Positions 38,401-49,578 of a stretch of 64,000 nt of DNA are shown in pieces. The DNA is from Nemania diffusa. Its lineage: Eukaryota > Ascomycota > Sordariomycetes > Xylariales > Xylariaceae. The stretch is taken from positions 744,001-808,000 of the forward strand of contig JBBPUQ010000005.1 in NCBI GenBank assembly GCA_038501195.1, read 5' to 3'. A program made the position numbers and the translations under genes. The notes beneath the pieces were generated by a model. It had not been told where the DNA came from. It worked only from the letters and a program-made list of their open reading frames with translations, and did no database searches. Position 1 is the first letter of the stretch. Every line of letters starts with the position of its first letter.

Positions 38401-40833
38401 CTTTTTATTAAATTTGCTATAAAAATTTTACTTTATTTTTTTATATAAAACAATATTATAAGTTATTTTTTATATTTTTATTAAATTAACTAGTTAAAAA
38501 ATTAACTTTTTTAAAAATTTAACAAATTAAAAATTTGATTTTTATATTAAAATAATATTTTATAAAAGCTATTAAAAAGCTATATTTAATTTTAAACGTT
38601 TAAATATTATAATAAAAACATATAATAAATTAATTATAAAAGCTATAAAAGCTAAACTAATAAAACATTTTTATTGCTATTTTAAAAAAAATCAAAATAA
38701 TAAAAAAAAAGCAGCTAATTTATTAAAAAAACTAATAATAAAATTAAAAAAAAAGTTACTAATTAATCGGAAAAATTTACTGTTATTACTACAATTTTAT
38801 AAAAATTTAAAAATATATTTAATAAAAAACCTATTTATTAAAACAAAAAAAGCTTATTTAATTAGTTATAAAAAAATAAAGTTTTAAATAAAAGTTAATT
38901 TTATTAAAATAAAAAAAAAACTTTTTTTTAATTATATATAAGTTTATATATATAAATTTAATAAAAAAAAAAATTTTTAAAAATATAAAATAAAATTAAT
39001 AGTTTATAAAAATTAATAACTTTTTAATAAATAAAAAAAAACTTATGTTTTTATTTTAATTAAAAATTTTTTTAAAATTTTAATAATTATTATAGCTAAA
39101 TTTAATTTTAAATTTAAATAATATAATATTATAAATATTTTTGTAAATATTAAATTAAATAAAAAAATTTATATAAAAATATTTTTAAATTATAAAAAGT
39201 TTTTAATAGTTTTATAACTTTTTAAAATATTATATAATTTATAAAAGTTATTGTTTTTATAACAAAAAAAATTAACAAATTTGTTAAAAAAAATAAAGTT
39301 TTTGTTAATTTTTTATAAATTTTATTGTTATATTAAAAATAGTATTTTAATTTTTATTTATATTAATAATATAGTTGTTATTTATAAAAAAAGCTAAAAA
39401 AAAATAGCTTTAGCTATTATATAGTTTTTTTAAAAAAAATATTAAATAATTAGTAATAATAATTTATAGTAATTTTTAAATATAAAAATAATAAAAAACT
39501 ATAAAAAATATTTATTATAACTTTTATAAACTTTTTATATCGAAAAAATTAATAAACTAAATAAATTTATTATTAAATCGAAAACTTTTATATAAATATA
39601 AAAATATTTATTTTATAATAAAATTATAAACTAAACTTTAATATATTTTTATTAAAAAAAAATTAAATTAATTTTATATGTTGTTATAATAATTCGATTT
39701 AATATTACTTTTATAGCTTTAAAGCTAGCTTAATTTAATTTAAATTTAAGTTTTAAATATTATATTATTACTAATAAAATAATTTTTTATTTATATAAAA
39801 TAAAATATTATACTTTTTAATATAAAATAAAAAATAATTTTATAATAATTAGCGACTTTTTTTTTATTAATAATACTTTAAACTATAAAAATTTACAAAC
39901 TTATATAATAACTTTATTTAAAAATATAATAAAATAAAAAACTATAAAACAAAATATTGTTATTATTTTAATAATTAAAGCAAAATTTTTAATACTATTG
40001 TAAACTTTAAAAAAAAGTTTATTTATAAATTAACTTTTTAAAAAATTAAGTTTTAAACTAAAAAAAAGCTATATAATAATTAAATATAATAATTAATAAA
40101 CAATAAAACTAATAAATAAAAAAATAGCAGTTTTAAAAATTAAGCTAAAATATATTAATATATATAATTATTAGTTAAAATAAAAAGTTTAATAAAAATA
40201 TTTATAAATTAAATATATATTTATAAATAAAATAATTATAAATAAATTTATAAAAAGTTTTGTAAAAAAAAAATAAAAAAGTTTTTTAAAACAATTTAAT
40301 TTAATTAATATAAAAAAAAAATTATAAATAAAACAAATAAAAAAAACTATTAATAAAAATTTAAAAGCTTTAAAAAAAAGCTTTAAAAAAAAAAATTAAT
40401 AAATTATTAATTTAAAACTAGTTTATAGTTTTTAAATTAATTTTAATATTTTTAAAAACAATTTTATAGCTTTTAAATCAATTAATATAAACTAAAACTA
40501 ATATATAATTTTTAAATCGATTAAAAATATAATAAAAAATTAAAAAAATAATATATATTTTATTATACTGCTTATTTATTTAAGTATATATATTTGTTAT
40601 TTTGCTATATTGCTAAATCGTTTTAAATTATTTAAAACATTTAAAAATGTAATAAAAAATCAACAAAAAAAATTAATATATTTTTAAACTATTTATTTGT
40701 TTAAATATTAACTAGTTTTTTTATTGCTTTATTATTAATATTTTTAAAACAATTATTAAATTAAATTATAGCTTATTTTAAACTTTTTATATTAATTAAA
40801 ACAATATTTTAAAAGCTTAGCTTTATAAAAATA

Positions 40834-41036
40834 TATTAAATATATAAAAAATAAATTAAGCTTTATATTTTAAGTACTAAAAAGTTTTAACTAGAAAAAG
40901 ATACTTTTTGTTTTAAAAGATTCTACTTATATACTTATTTTATATGCTAGAAAAAAATCTCTTAAAACAGCGGTAACATACAACAACAATAATTACACCA
41001 ATCAATTCAATCAATCTAGAAGGCTTATTTCTAACA
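40834..41036 (+). repeat. Right LTR
   Basis: 203 bp, aligned without gaps to the left LTR. It starts mutated (TATTAAATATATAAAAAATA) and ends unmutated (CTTATTTCTAACA). The gradient is the mirror image of the left copy. Confidence 0.9.
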
Positions 41037-44000
41037 CTATCTGTGTGTTCTGTACAAAACTGATGCCCAGCTAATACTACCTACCTAGATTAGGTACTTA
41101 GATGTAGGTAGTTAGCCTCTCTATAGGCTATGTACATACGTCTCCGCTTTACTCTGTATGCGTAGGGGCTGTTAGTCTATTCCAACCCTCTTCGTTCTTC
41201 GCCATCATTATACCTTAAACTATTCCTCTAGTTCGCTATCTACTTCCCAATTGAAGGGCCAAATTGATAACCAACGTACATATATGGTTATGCTATATGT
41301 GTTTCGCCGATGACTCAACATGTAATACGGTCGCCGCCGGAGATCGTCGGGAAAGCCCCTTTTTGCCGGGACAGTAGCCGGACTTCCGCTTTCGGAATTA
41401 TCGTGTCTATGTAGATGCTCCTCTATTCCACCAACGTTGACATGGGGTTTCCTTTTTAACTTAAGTTTCACCTGAAAAAGCCATATAAAGTGTAATCGTA
41501 TTTTTCCTTTTATTCTCCTTCGTCTCATTACTCCCCAGCACACGAGATTATGTGCCGAATTATGAGTGTAGCCGAATTGTCTAGCCTGCACAATATAAAC
41601 AATTGTAACGGTAGCAACAAATTATAACAAACAAAACTCTTAACAAGTTGAGATGGTTTTGCCTCTTTTCTACGCTCCTCTACTCTCGAGCAATACAAAC
41701 GGTTGTTCTAGTAGTTATTCCTTCTCTTCCCAAAACATAGGAGCCCTTTTGTGCTTGTTATACAGTTGCCCTTGACAATATTAGTGTTGTAGTTGCGGCA
41801 CTATTCGAGAACGTTCAGCATGTGTTCAAATTTACCGGCCTATCGGTTCTATCGCGATGTTGCAGACGCAAACATCATTACTTATATGGAGATTGAAACT
41901 TTATTTGTGTGATGTAATGGTATCGCACCTGAACGCCGAACAAGCTTTGTGTACTAGAGAGATACAAGTTTGAGTCCTATCACGGTTGTTAACCTTTTCC
42001 CCCTTCTATACAACAAACGGCTTTTTAACGTTGTATAAATATAATATTTTAAAAGTACAAAATAACACAAAAATTTAAATCCTTCATTTTAGTTGCGAGG
42101 GTATGAGATGGTCTTGTTCGCTCCGGGATGTTGTGCTATACCGTTTAAACTTTCATATTAACGTATTCCTCTTAGTAAGTCGCCTAGGAATTTTCTTTCC
42201 ACAACGTAGGCGGACATCGCAAGTAGCTAATACTTGTGAGCTACTGGCAGCCGAAGCCTCACAAGAATCGATTAGAAAAAGGGATTATCTTATTACGAAA
42301 TATATCCCTAGTACTTTGGGTTTTATCAGTGCGAACTAGGATGCTTCCCACCATAACATTCTCGTGCAATGAGATGAGTCTTGTCTAGACCAAGCCCATC
42401 TACTTGAAGTCAAGTAAGCCTAATTTAAGGCAACGAGGGTCAAACTCGACGAGACTTAGGGGAGGACTAAGAGACGGCCTGATCCTAATGACGACCGTTT
42501 GAAGGGCGAGATCTAAAGCGGTGGAAGCTTGACCATGGATATTTTGCTCCGGCTACTACTATCGTCTAAAGCTTACCTCAGAGAGTGGCCGTCGTCTTTT
42601 GCAAATTTCTCTTCCTAACTTCCACATCCCTGCGCGGGCCCTTTGTAACGTCCTAGTAGATAAGTTATTAGAGATAATTTCTCGATGACTCTCGGCCTAG
42701 GAGTAAAGTCTCTCTGAAGTCACTTTGAAGCCCTAGACTTGACGCTTTAACAGCTCGCACTGTATCGTCCAAGAGCTATTTGAAAAGGGCAACCGAATAT
42801 GAGCCTTGCCCCGGCCCCCATCACCAGGAGTCGATTCTGATTCTTCAGCCGCAACCCGCCTGGTGTATGTAGATTTAGACACACTAAGGACCTCATTTCC
42901 GTATGGGGAGTATTGGACAATCTTACCTCGGCACTACAACATGAGGCAGATAGCTATGCTATCTCGGGAGGGCCGTAGACGATGCTGGGAGGACGAGGCT
43001 GCACGTGGAGCCGCACCGGCGTAGTTCCCCCATGTGGCAAATGATAACTAGGTAGTGCTCACGAAGCAAAATTTCCAGAGAAGGCATCGAGATCCACGGC
43101 AACCCCGCAAGGAGAGCGCGAACGAAACGTTCCATCGAACGATTTCAACGCAAAGGAGAGGCACAGTCGTGAAGCCAGAGGGGGGGTGGGATTTTTATTC
43201 TAAAATGTAGGACTTTTTATAACCCTTCTGTTGCATCGATACCACCCCCCCTTCCCACCCCATGTGCGCCACGCCATGCAGAGATATGGGCCGCTACTGC
43301 TGCTGATGGAACGGTACCAATGGACCGGGACCAGAATCCTTGAAAGAACGTTGCTGGCCGTTTCGAACTCTGCGGTCCCCGAAGGCTGAATCGTGGCTCA
43401 GGGATAAACGGCCGAGTCCTGCATATCGTCTACCCCTTACTGCTACGTCCAAGTTCCGACGGCGATAGATTGCGAATGCAACTCCGTTTCTCACGCGCTG
43501 GCCGGTAGGATTCAGCCGGCATTGCCGGGGACCCAGCCCGCCGGTCTGGGATTTCATATGCTCGCGTGTGGATGCGTGCGGCATCTATCTACATGGGGAA
43601 AATGTAGGCCTTTGATGGCGATTGCGTGATTTGGCGTAACTGGCCTTGGTAGGGATGGTCTATATCTAAGGATGGTAGAAAGCGGTGCATACGACGGGGG
43701 CAGGCCAATGAGGAATAGAGAAGATAAAGACTTCGCCCCCTTTTTTATCAGGAGGAGTAGCTAATTCTTATTGGAGAAGAAAGAAATAGGTAAGAAGAAC
43801 GAATCAGAAGGGGAAAAAAATCATACCTTGCTCCTCCACAACTGCAATGCGACTCTGCACCTTCTTAGGCCGAGGTTAGAACTTGTACCTATGTACGCAT
43901 ATCCCATATTGTCTAGCATTATTCCTATCTCCTCGGTTTTGTAAGTGATGATAATCTAACTTCTAGTAAAGTCCAATATACTTTGTTCGCTCTTCTTGGT

Positions 44001-45064
44001 TTGCGCTATTCATGACTGCGTTATGGCTGTGAGGATACTTGTGAGGAGGACAGCGTAATAAGCAGCCGACTCGTTTATCTTGCGATTATACTGGTCGATA
44101 CGTATAGTCGAAGGTGGCGTTGGCTCGATAGCTAGTTTCATATAGAGGGAGGTCGTAATAGTCAGAAGTTCCATATGAGAAGACACTACTAGGATTTACG
44201 AAGGGCAGTGGGAATAGCCTCATGTAAGTCCTCAATCAGTCGTTCTAGTGATCGCGTAAATCAATAGCATAGTAGTGTTCATCCGATGCCTCTTCGTTAT
44301 ACTATGTATGCCGGAAATCGAGCTTCATAATTAAGGCCATCATAATGAGGATCACGGGAGAGTAGACTAGTAGGAGACCCCGAAGAAACCAAGGCGCATC
44401 ATAAATCGTCTAGTTACTCGTCAAATAATCGCAGACGATAAGGTAAAGCAGGGGCTTAGCAGCCCAGACGCCGGTCTTCTTCTAGCATGCCTAATACGTC
44501 TGGGTTGTTGCCATCTTATCTAGCCACAACGATTCGTGATTAAGTAGACGCCGGGTGGTGACCCGAATCTGTTTTAGCAGTACGGGAATCTGGCTCTGGC
44601 CGTCGCTGGGAAAGTGTTGGTGGGGTAGATGAATGTGAGAGGTATTGAAGGAGTATAATAGCTGCGCGGTTGGTTTTCAAGTAATCCTCTGGATCAACGA
44701 ACACAGTAGAAGATGCTTCTCGGTGGCTATTTGAGGTAGTTATAATATATATGCGTGGAAAGCTTGAGAAATTGTTTATTCTTATAAAGGTTCTCCAGCT
44801 CACTCATTTAGGTGTCCCACTAAATCACGCCAAGCCGTCAAGCTCTATATAAGAATGTGGGGTTTCCGACAGGGATGTTTTACAGGTCACGGCGGGGCAT
44901 TTCAGGGGTTTGACGCGCTTGTGTAATACCTAGCTCCCTAAGCTGCGTCACTATCTAGACTCCCATAGGTACCTTTCTATTACACCAAAATCTCAACCAA
45001 CTACACATAACTTGTTTATGAATTGAAATCCTCTCAACCCCGTCTACCGGAAGCCTAGTTCGCA
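41037..45064. other. No confident gene (4.0 kb); weak tRNA-like segment near 41.9 kb
   Basis: Begins with the right target duplication (41037-41041). Open frames at 41220-41591 (minus, 123 codons, RKPHVNVGGIEEHLHRHDN), 42103-42339, 42806-43024 and 43294-43584 are not recognised. The first is the most protein-like and could be an eroded gene end. CT-rich leader-like sequence appears only close to the dynactin gene. Confidence 0.4.
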
Positions 45065-45814
45065 ATGTCGAGGAAGCAGGTGAAAGGAGAGTACATCGAG
45101 ACGGTAAGGAACTCCTCCACGCAAGTCCATGAAGCGGGAGCTTCTACATCCCAGCCCTCTTCCTAACATGTCTCCCGCCAGGACACCGGTAACAAGGTGG
45201 CCCGGAAGGCCGTCCTCGTCGGAACCCAGCACATCATGCTCGGAGGCAAGACCGTCATCCAAGCCGAAGTCATGATCCGAGGCGACCTCGCGCGCACCGC
45301 CCAACCCTCCTCAACCCCCAGCGCCGCCCCAAGCAGCAACACCGCCGTCGCCATCGGGCGCTACTGTTTCCTAAGCAAAGGCTGCTGTCTGCGCCCGCCG
45401 GGACGTATCTACAAAGGGTTCGCGCACCCCTCCACCCACCCCTCTCCAAATCCTACAGTCCTCCCCCGGCTCTAACAAACCCCCCGGCGCTCCAGATCCT
45501 TCACCTACCTCCCCCTGCGCCTGGGCGACCACGTCTTCGTGGGCGAGGGCAGCGTCGTGCAGGCGGCGACGGTGGGCAGCCACGTGCACATCGGGCGGCA
45601 CGTCGTCGTGGGCGAGTTCGCCATCATCAAGGACTACGTGCGCGTGCTCGACGGCGCCGTCGTCGCCCCCAACACCGTCGTCCCCAGCTTCAGCGTCGTC
45701 GCCGGCCAGCCCGCCCGCGTCGTCGGCGAGGTCCCCGAGGGCGGCCACGAGGCCTTCGAGCTTAGGGAGCTCTACAAGACCGTCGGGAATAACCCCCAGC
45801 CGCTGCCCGTGTGA
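45065..45814 (+). CDS. DCTN5: Dynactin subunit p25 (dynactin 5)
   Basis: Pointed-end subunit of dynactin. In filamentous fungi p25 links dynein to early endosomes. Three exons: 45065-45103, 45182-45417 and 45496-45814, with introns of 78 nt each; 197 residues, the family size. A left-handed beta-helix of hexapeptide repeats runs through DTGNKVARKAVLVGTQHIML and AEVMIRGDLA, then after the splice GDHVFVGEGSVVQAATVGSH, VHIGRHVVVGEFAIIKDYVR and VRVLDGAVVAPNTVVPSFSV. A short Pro/Ser/Ala-rich loop (AQPSSTPSAAPSSNT) interrupts the helix, as in other fungal p25 proteins. The second intron has a GTTCGC donor and a clear CTAAC branch site. The third exon is very G+C-rich. Confidence 0.9.
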
Positions 45815-46644
45815 AAGAGAGAGGGAGGGGGAAATCGTTTGCGAGATAAAAGGAAGTCACCGTGTTTACACGAGGGGGGAGGAGAGATGCGCCGAAGACA
45901 AGGCGGAAGACATGGACGGGAGAGGGAGAGCCGCTCAAGAGTAACTGCCGAATTGGGGGTGGTGGTCGCTCTCGTGGAGAGCAGGTTGAGACTAAGAACA
46001 TTATCTGAGAGCTAGGCTATAACTTGGATGTGTCGATAAGCCATGGAACTGCTTAAGGCGGCTGAGATGGCCTCGTAAGGATATCCATCTACGACGGCCT
46101 CACCCTCCATTTGGAGCTCGCTGCTCATTTAAGAATCCAACCAGTCGAAGATAGCTTGGGAGTAGCGAAAGTATATTCCCAGGCGGTCAAGGAGAATAAT
46201 CACGAACGCAACCGAAACCCAAAAAGACCGAGGAAATCAACAAGCATTGAGACTGGTGGGAATCATTGAATTAGGTTTTGTCCAAACCTCTATTATTTCT
46301 CGCTAGCTATGGTGGACAGAGGGCGTGTAGGCTAATCGACCAAAGACCATCAGTTAGCGCATGATACATATGCCATTCGCTCTATAGTGTTGGACAGTAT
46401 TACAGAAATTCCATAATGGAGAGTACTATATAGCCCAGTTTATCACGGTCCTCACTGTCCCAAGGCGTAAAACGCTAGTTGGGCACTACAATTACACGTT
46501 TTAAAAGCTACGCATTAGATGGGTTTTCTGCGAAGTCTTAACATAGCACTATAGGTATCTGGACAGTATTTAGTTTGCATAAAGCAATATTTTAGTTCCT
46601 GCTATAGACATTACTTTATATATTCTAAAATACATGATTCCTCC
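45815..46644. other. No gene seen; 3' flank of dynactin p25
   Basis: Purine-rich just after the stop codon, then ordinary intergenic DNA. No protein-like frame. Confidence 0.45.
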
Positions 46645-46782
46645 GGAAAAGAATGTAGGGAGCAACCCCGGACTCGAACCCCGTCAAGTTATAGGTAGCG
46701 TAACTTGTGTCCAAATTGTATGAGGGCCGAATCAGTAGTTGGGTCGGTGATGACCGGTGAATCCTTGGTGTTGTACATTTCC
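46645..46782 (+). pseudogene. 5S rRNA relic (3' half well preserved)
   Basis: Positions 46721-46780 closely match the 3' half of fungal 5S rRNA: TGAGGGCCGAATCAGTAGTT, then GGGTCGGTGATGACCGGTGA, then ATCCTTGGTGTTGTACATTT. Upstream only short pieces fit the 5' half (ACTCGAACCCCGTC near 46671 and GTAGGGA near 46655), and the spacing between the halves is about 10 bases too long. No T4 terminator follows directly. Dispersed 5S genes and pseudogenes are usual in this fungal group. I judge it non-functional, with start uncertain. Confidence 0.6.
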
Positions 46783-46895
46783 TTCTCTTCTGCTATCTTG
46801 GGGGGGGTTCGGATGTGTTATATTGTACAAGTGTAAAATGAATGGCATTCCCCCCTAGATATCTAGTGCGTAAGAGTGCGTACATGTAGAGTGGT
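46783..46895. other. 3' flank of the CaaX gene
   Basis: Short stretch containing a run of eight G residues (near 46801). Probably the 3' untranslated region of the minus-strand CaaX gene. Confidence 0.35.
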
Positions 46896-47024
46896 TTACA
46901 TGATGCAGCATGGGGCGCCGGGGCTGTTGGTTTCAGAGCCACCCAGGCCATCGCTGGAGTCGCTAAGGTCGAAGAGGCCCTTCTGGGGGACGGTCTTCTT
47001 GGACTGTTGAGTTGCGTTCTTCAT
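46896..47024 (-). CDS. Short CaaX-terminated peptide; candidate a-factor-like lipopeptide pheromone precursor
   Basis: A 42-codon intronless gene. The peptide starts MKNATQQSKKTVPQKG, continues through an acidic, Ser-rich middle (LFDLSDSSDGLGGSETN) and ends SPGAPCCIM. The last four residues, CCIM, are a CaaX box with Met at X, the type farnesylated, trimmed and carboxyl-methylated in ascomycete a-factor-like pheromones, whose precursors are this small and exported without a signal peptide. Expression signals are strong for so short a frame: TTATATAAAC about 140 bases upstream, a C/A-rich leader (CAACTCAACACTATACACAC) and CTAACAAA directly before the ATG. Known Sordariomycete precursors often have an aromatic residue before the Cys; this one has Pro, so another prenylated peptide role is possible. 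No mating-type gene is nearby. Confidence 0.62.
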   Translation of the reverse strand: MKNATQQSKKTVPQKGLFDLSDSSDGLGGSETNSPGAPCCIM

Positions 47025-47160
47025 TTTGTTAGGTTGTGGTGTGTGTGGTACTAAGTGTGTATAGTGTTGAGTTGAAATGTGAATAGGTTATGAATTGCTG
47101 TGTTTGTGTTTGTGTTGTAGTGAGAGTAAATTTGTGGGATGACAGGACGAGGACTCGTGG

Positions 47161-47170
47161 GTTTATATAA
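47161..47170 (-). promoter_or_regulatory. TATA box of the CaaX peptide gene
   Basis: TTATATAAAC on the minus strand, about 137-146 bases upstream of the ATG at 47024. The sequence between is CA-rich with few G residues, like a highly expressed fungal leader. Confidence 0.55.
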
Positions 47171-49578
47171 CCTGATGAAACTATGTATACAAAGTTATTG
47201 GATATCCTTTTATTCGTGAATTTCTTTTCTGAGAAGTTATGTTTGAATGGCTTGATGTCCCATGGTGCGTGTGTCTGCTAGCTAGTGGCGTCCCCTTGTT
47301 TGGATCTTTGTTCTTCTTGTGCTGATGACAAAGCCTTATTCATTGAGGTAAATTTAGATCCATCTTGTTTGTGGTTTCAAATACCTGGACTGAAAGAGAT
47401 CTCCTTGTAGGGGTTCGGGCGGCAACAATGGCGTCTAGACTTATTCGGAGTTGCTGAAAGGAAGTTCAACATGAAGCAAAGCCGACAAGGAATGTCATGC
47501 ACTATTACCCACATCCATTCGTCAAATTAGAGCGTGGCCGTTTGTGTTGGACAAGATCTCGTAGCGTGAAGCTGTAAGTCAACTCTACACTCTATTTAGT
47601 CACCCAGCACGTAGATTTATCGCCAAGTTAGAGCCTCCAATCAGTGAGAATTATAGGGTAGCCCTGCAGCCCCTAAAATCAACACTGAGAACATGGATTG
47701 GAATCAATAAGTAGTTGTTCTATCAGCAGAACGAATCGCAACAAATGCATATTCTAAAGGTTAGTAATCGCGAATTAAAATTGTCCTCCTCCCTCCCCCT
47801 TTCCCCCCTCGCAATAAACCCTCATGCATAAGGTGGGAATAGGGATACATCCTAGCTGATCTTGCCTGACCTCTATGAGATTTTTCATGGGAAGCTTATA
47901 AGGAATAAGGAGGCCACCCAGTTTCTTGACCACGTCTATGGTGATGATGCCAACGCAACCCAGTCTAGCGCTATCTTCGGATGATACCGTCTCACAAGAT
48001 TCGTCTGCGTATCCATCTAATAGGCTATTGCAAGCATCAGATCTCTTAACCGTGGGAGAAGCCAGGCCCCAAAGTCCAATAACAGGGTAATACCTTATCA
48101 AGTAGGAGACAAAAGGCCCTCGGTTGCCTGAGATGGACTATGCGGGGAAAGAAAGGCGCCGTACCAGACCTATCAGAGATAGACCAGAGACGTAATATCT
48201 GCAAACGCTTCAGCGGCGACGGGTACCGGCCTAAGCTTCATGCAACCTGCTCACGCAATCAAAGTAGTAGCCCGCAGGTTGATCCTGAACACATCTGTCA
48301 TCTAGGCTCGACGGTTGTCGTTAGGGAGCCCATGGACCTTAAAGTCGGCGCCTGTATGTGCACGCTGGCAAATCATTCACGAAGCCCATATAAAATAGTG
48401 ATGGATGTGGAGCGAGTTCCAAGTTCATAGCTGTTGAATAGCGTGGCAATATTATTGCTCCCGGGATTCGACCTTCCCTTCCGGAGAGTATGGCCGCATC
48501 CTATCACGGAGACAAGATGGACCTTGCTGTGTGGATGTCAGGAAGGCATGACATTCCTCCTATCACCACAAGCTAACATATTCGACCTTTTGTGATCGTG
48601 GATCTCCTTTCCTGTGAGCTGAGGATGCCCTCTCTCGACCAGGGCCTCGGGTTTTCGACGCCCTATTGCTACTACCACCCCAAGCCAGTGTTGATCGTCA
48701 GCTCGAAGGGAATGAGGATCTGAAAATAGTTGGCTAATGTGCAAACTGCATGCTTGGTAATATTGGTAAGCTCGGTGCCGCATCGCATGCTCATTCACTG
48801 CAGAAGCGAGGCATTACGCTGTAGCTCTTATTGCAGTTGCAGCAGCAAGCGCCAAAAGAAGCAAGTCTCGTGAGGGAAAATAGTGCGAAGGCTCAACAAG
48901 TGGCGGTATTCATCTCGAGACGTCGTCTACGTCTATCGTCTATCGAGGCCATTGGTAAAGCTGACGGCATCATGTATAATGAATGTTAGGCGCTTACTGT
49001 GGCCAAATTCTTGTTAGTGGATAAGACGAGAGAGCGGCTCGAGCCCGGGCCTATTGATGGACCTCTCGAGTATTTCCGCGGTCGAGGTCGAGGTCGAGGC
49101 GATATTTTGGAAGGCAAGTTATCGCGTCGCGATCCGGGCGTATGTGTGACCTCAAGATGTAGTATTCCCGGGGTCTGAGGTGGGACAGATATGTTGCGAC
49201 GACTTTGGATGCTTCGCGTCGCGAGCGGGATATTCATCGGGCTTCCCCACTCGCAGGTCTAATTTACCCCAAACCAGCGTATAATCCTCACTTATGGCCA
49301 TTATCAATCGTCAATTGCACACTGCCAGTAGGTAGGTTACAGTTAATCAGCTAGGTTCATTAATCTTGCGGGTCATTGATGCGGGTTATCGTCTCGGCAG
49401 ATATAGGACCTGTCTATATAAGCTATATATATAGATATATCCTCATACATCCAAGGCAACTATATCAGTATACCTATATATAAAACCATACTCTTACATA
49501 TATCACGCAGCTCCCATCAACCAACTTTGACTATTTAAACTCTATCAGCAAGAAAACTTATAAAAGGTTCCAAACATA
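47171..49578. other. No confident gene (2.4 kb); promoter of the monooxygenase at the end
   Basis: Open frames at 47775-48101 (minus), 48140-48430 (plus) and 48538-48798 (minus) are unrecognised. A GGTCGA hexamer repeats three times near 49080-49098. TATATAAGC and TATATATATAG near 49412-49440 are likely TATA elements for the plus-strand gene at 49579. Confidence 0.4.

Larger units (their letters stand above)
35211..41036 (+). mobile_element. LTR retrotransposon (Ty3/gypsy-like), A+T-eroded
   Basis: A 5826-bp element with 203-bp direct terminal repeats (35211-35413 and 40834-41036), TG..CA outer ends and a perfect 5-bp flanking duplication CTATC. The interior is almost pure A+T, so no frame survives. 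One plus-strand trace at 39353-39394 reads F I Y I N N I V V I Y K K S, which is what the reverse transcriptase box Y-I-D-D-I-V becomes if both Asp codons changed G to A. The preceding residues (C Y I K N S I L I) fit the Ty3/gypsy order. Polyprotein order, primer-binding site and polypurine tract cannot be read. The pattern of change (C to T, G to A) is that of RIP. Confidence 0.88.

Noticed and set aside
46663..46700. Minus-strand tRNA B-box-like GGTTCGAGTCC
   Set aside because: The T-stem does not pair and no A box or acceptor partner exists; the bases are better explained as part of the 5S rRNA relic on the plus strand.
48445..48530. Possible tRNA on the minus strand (GGTCGAATCCC)
   Set aside because: Acceptor, D and anticodon stems cannot be formed.
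47775..48798. Three unrecognised frames of 86-108 codons
   Set aside because: No domain, no leader sequence, and overlapping or alternating strands; cannot be told from chance.
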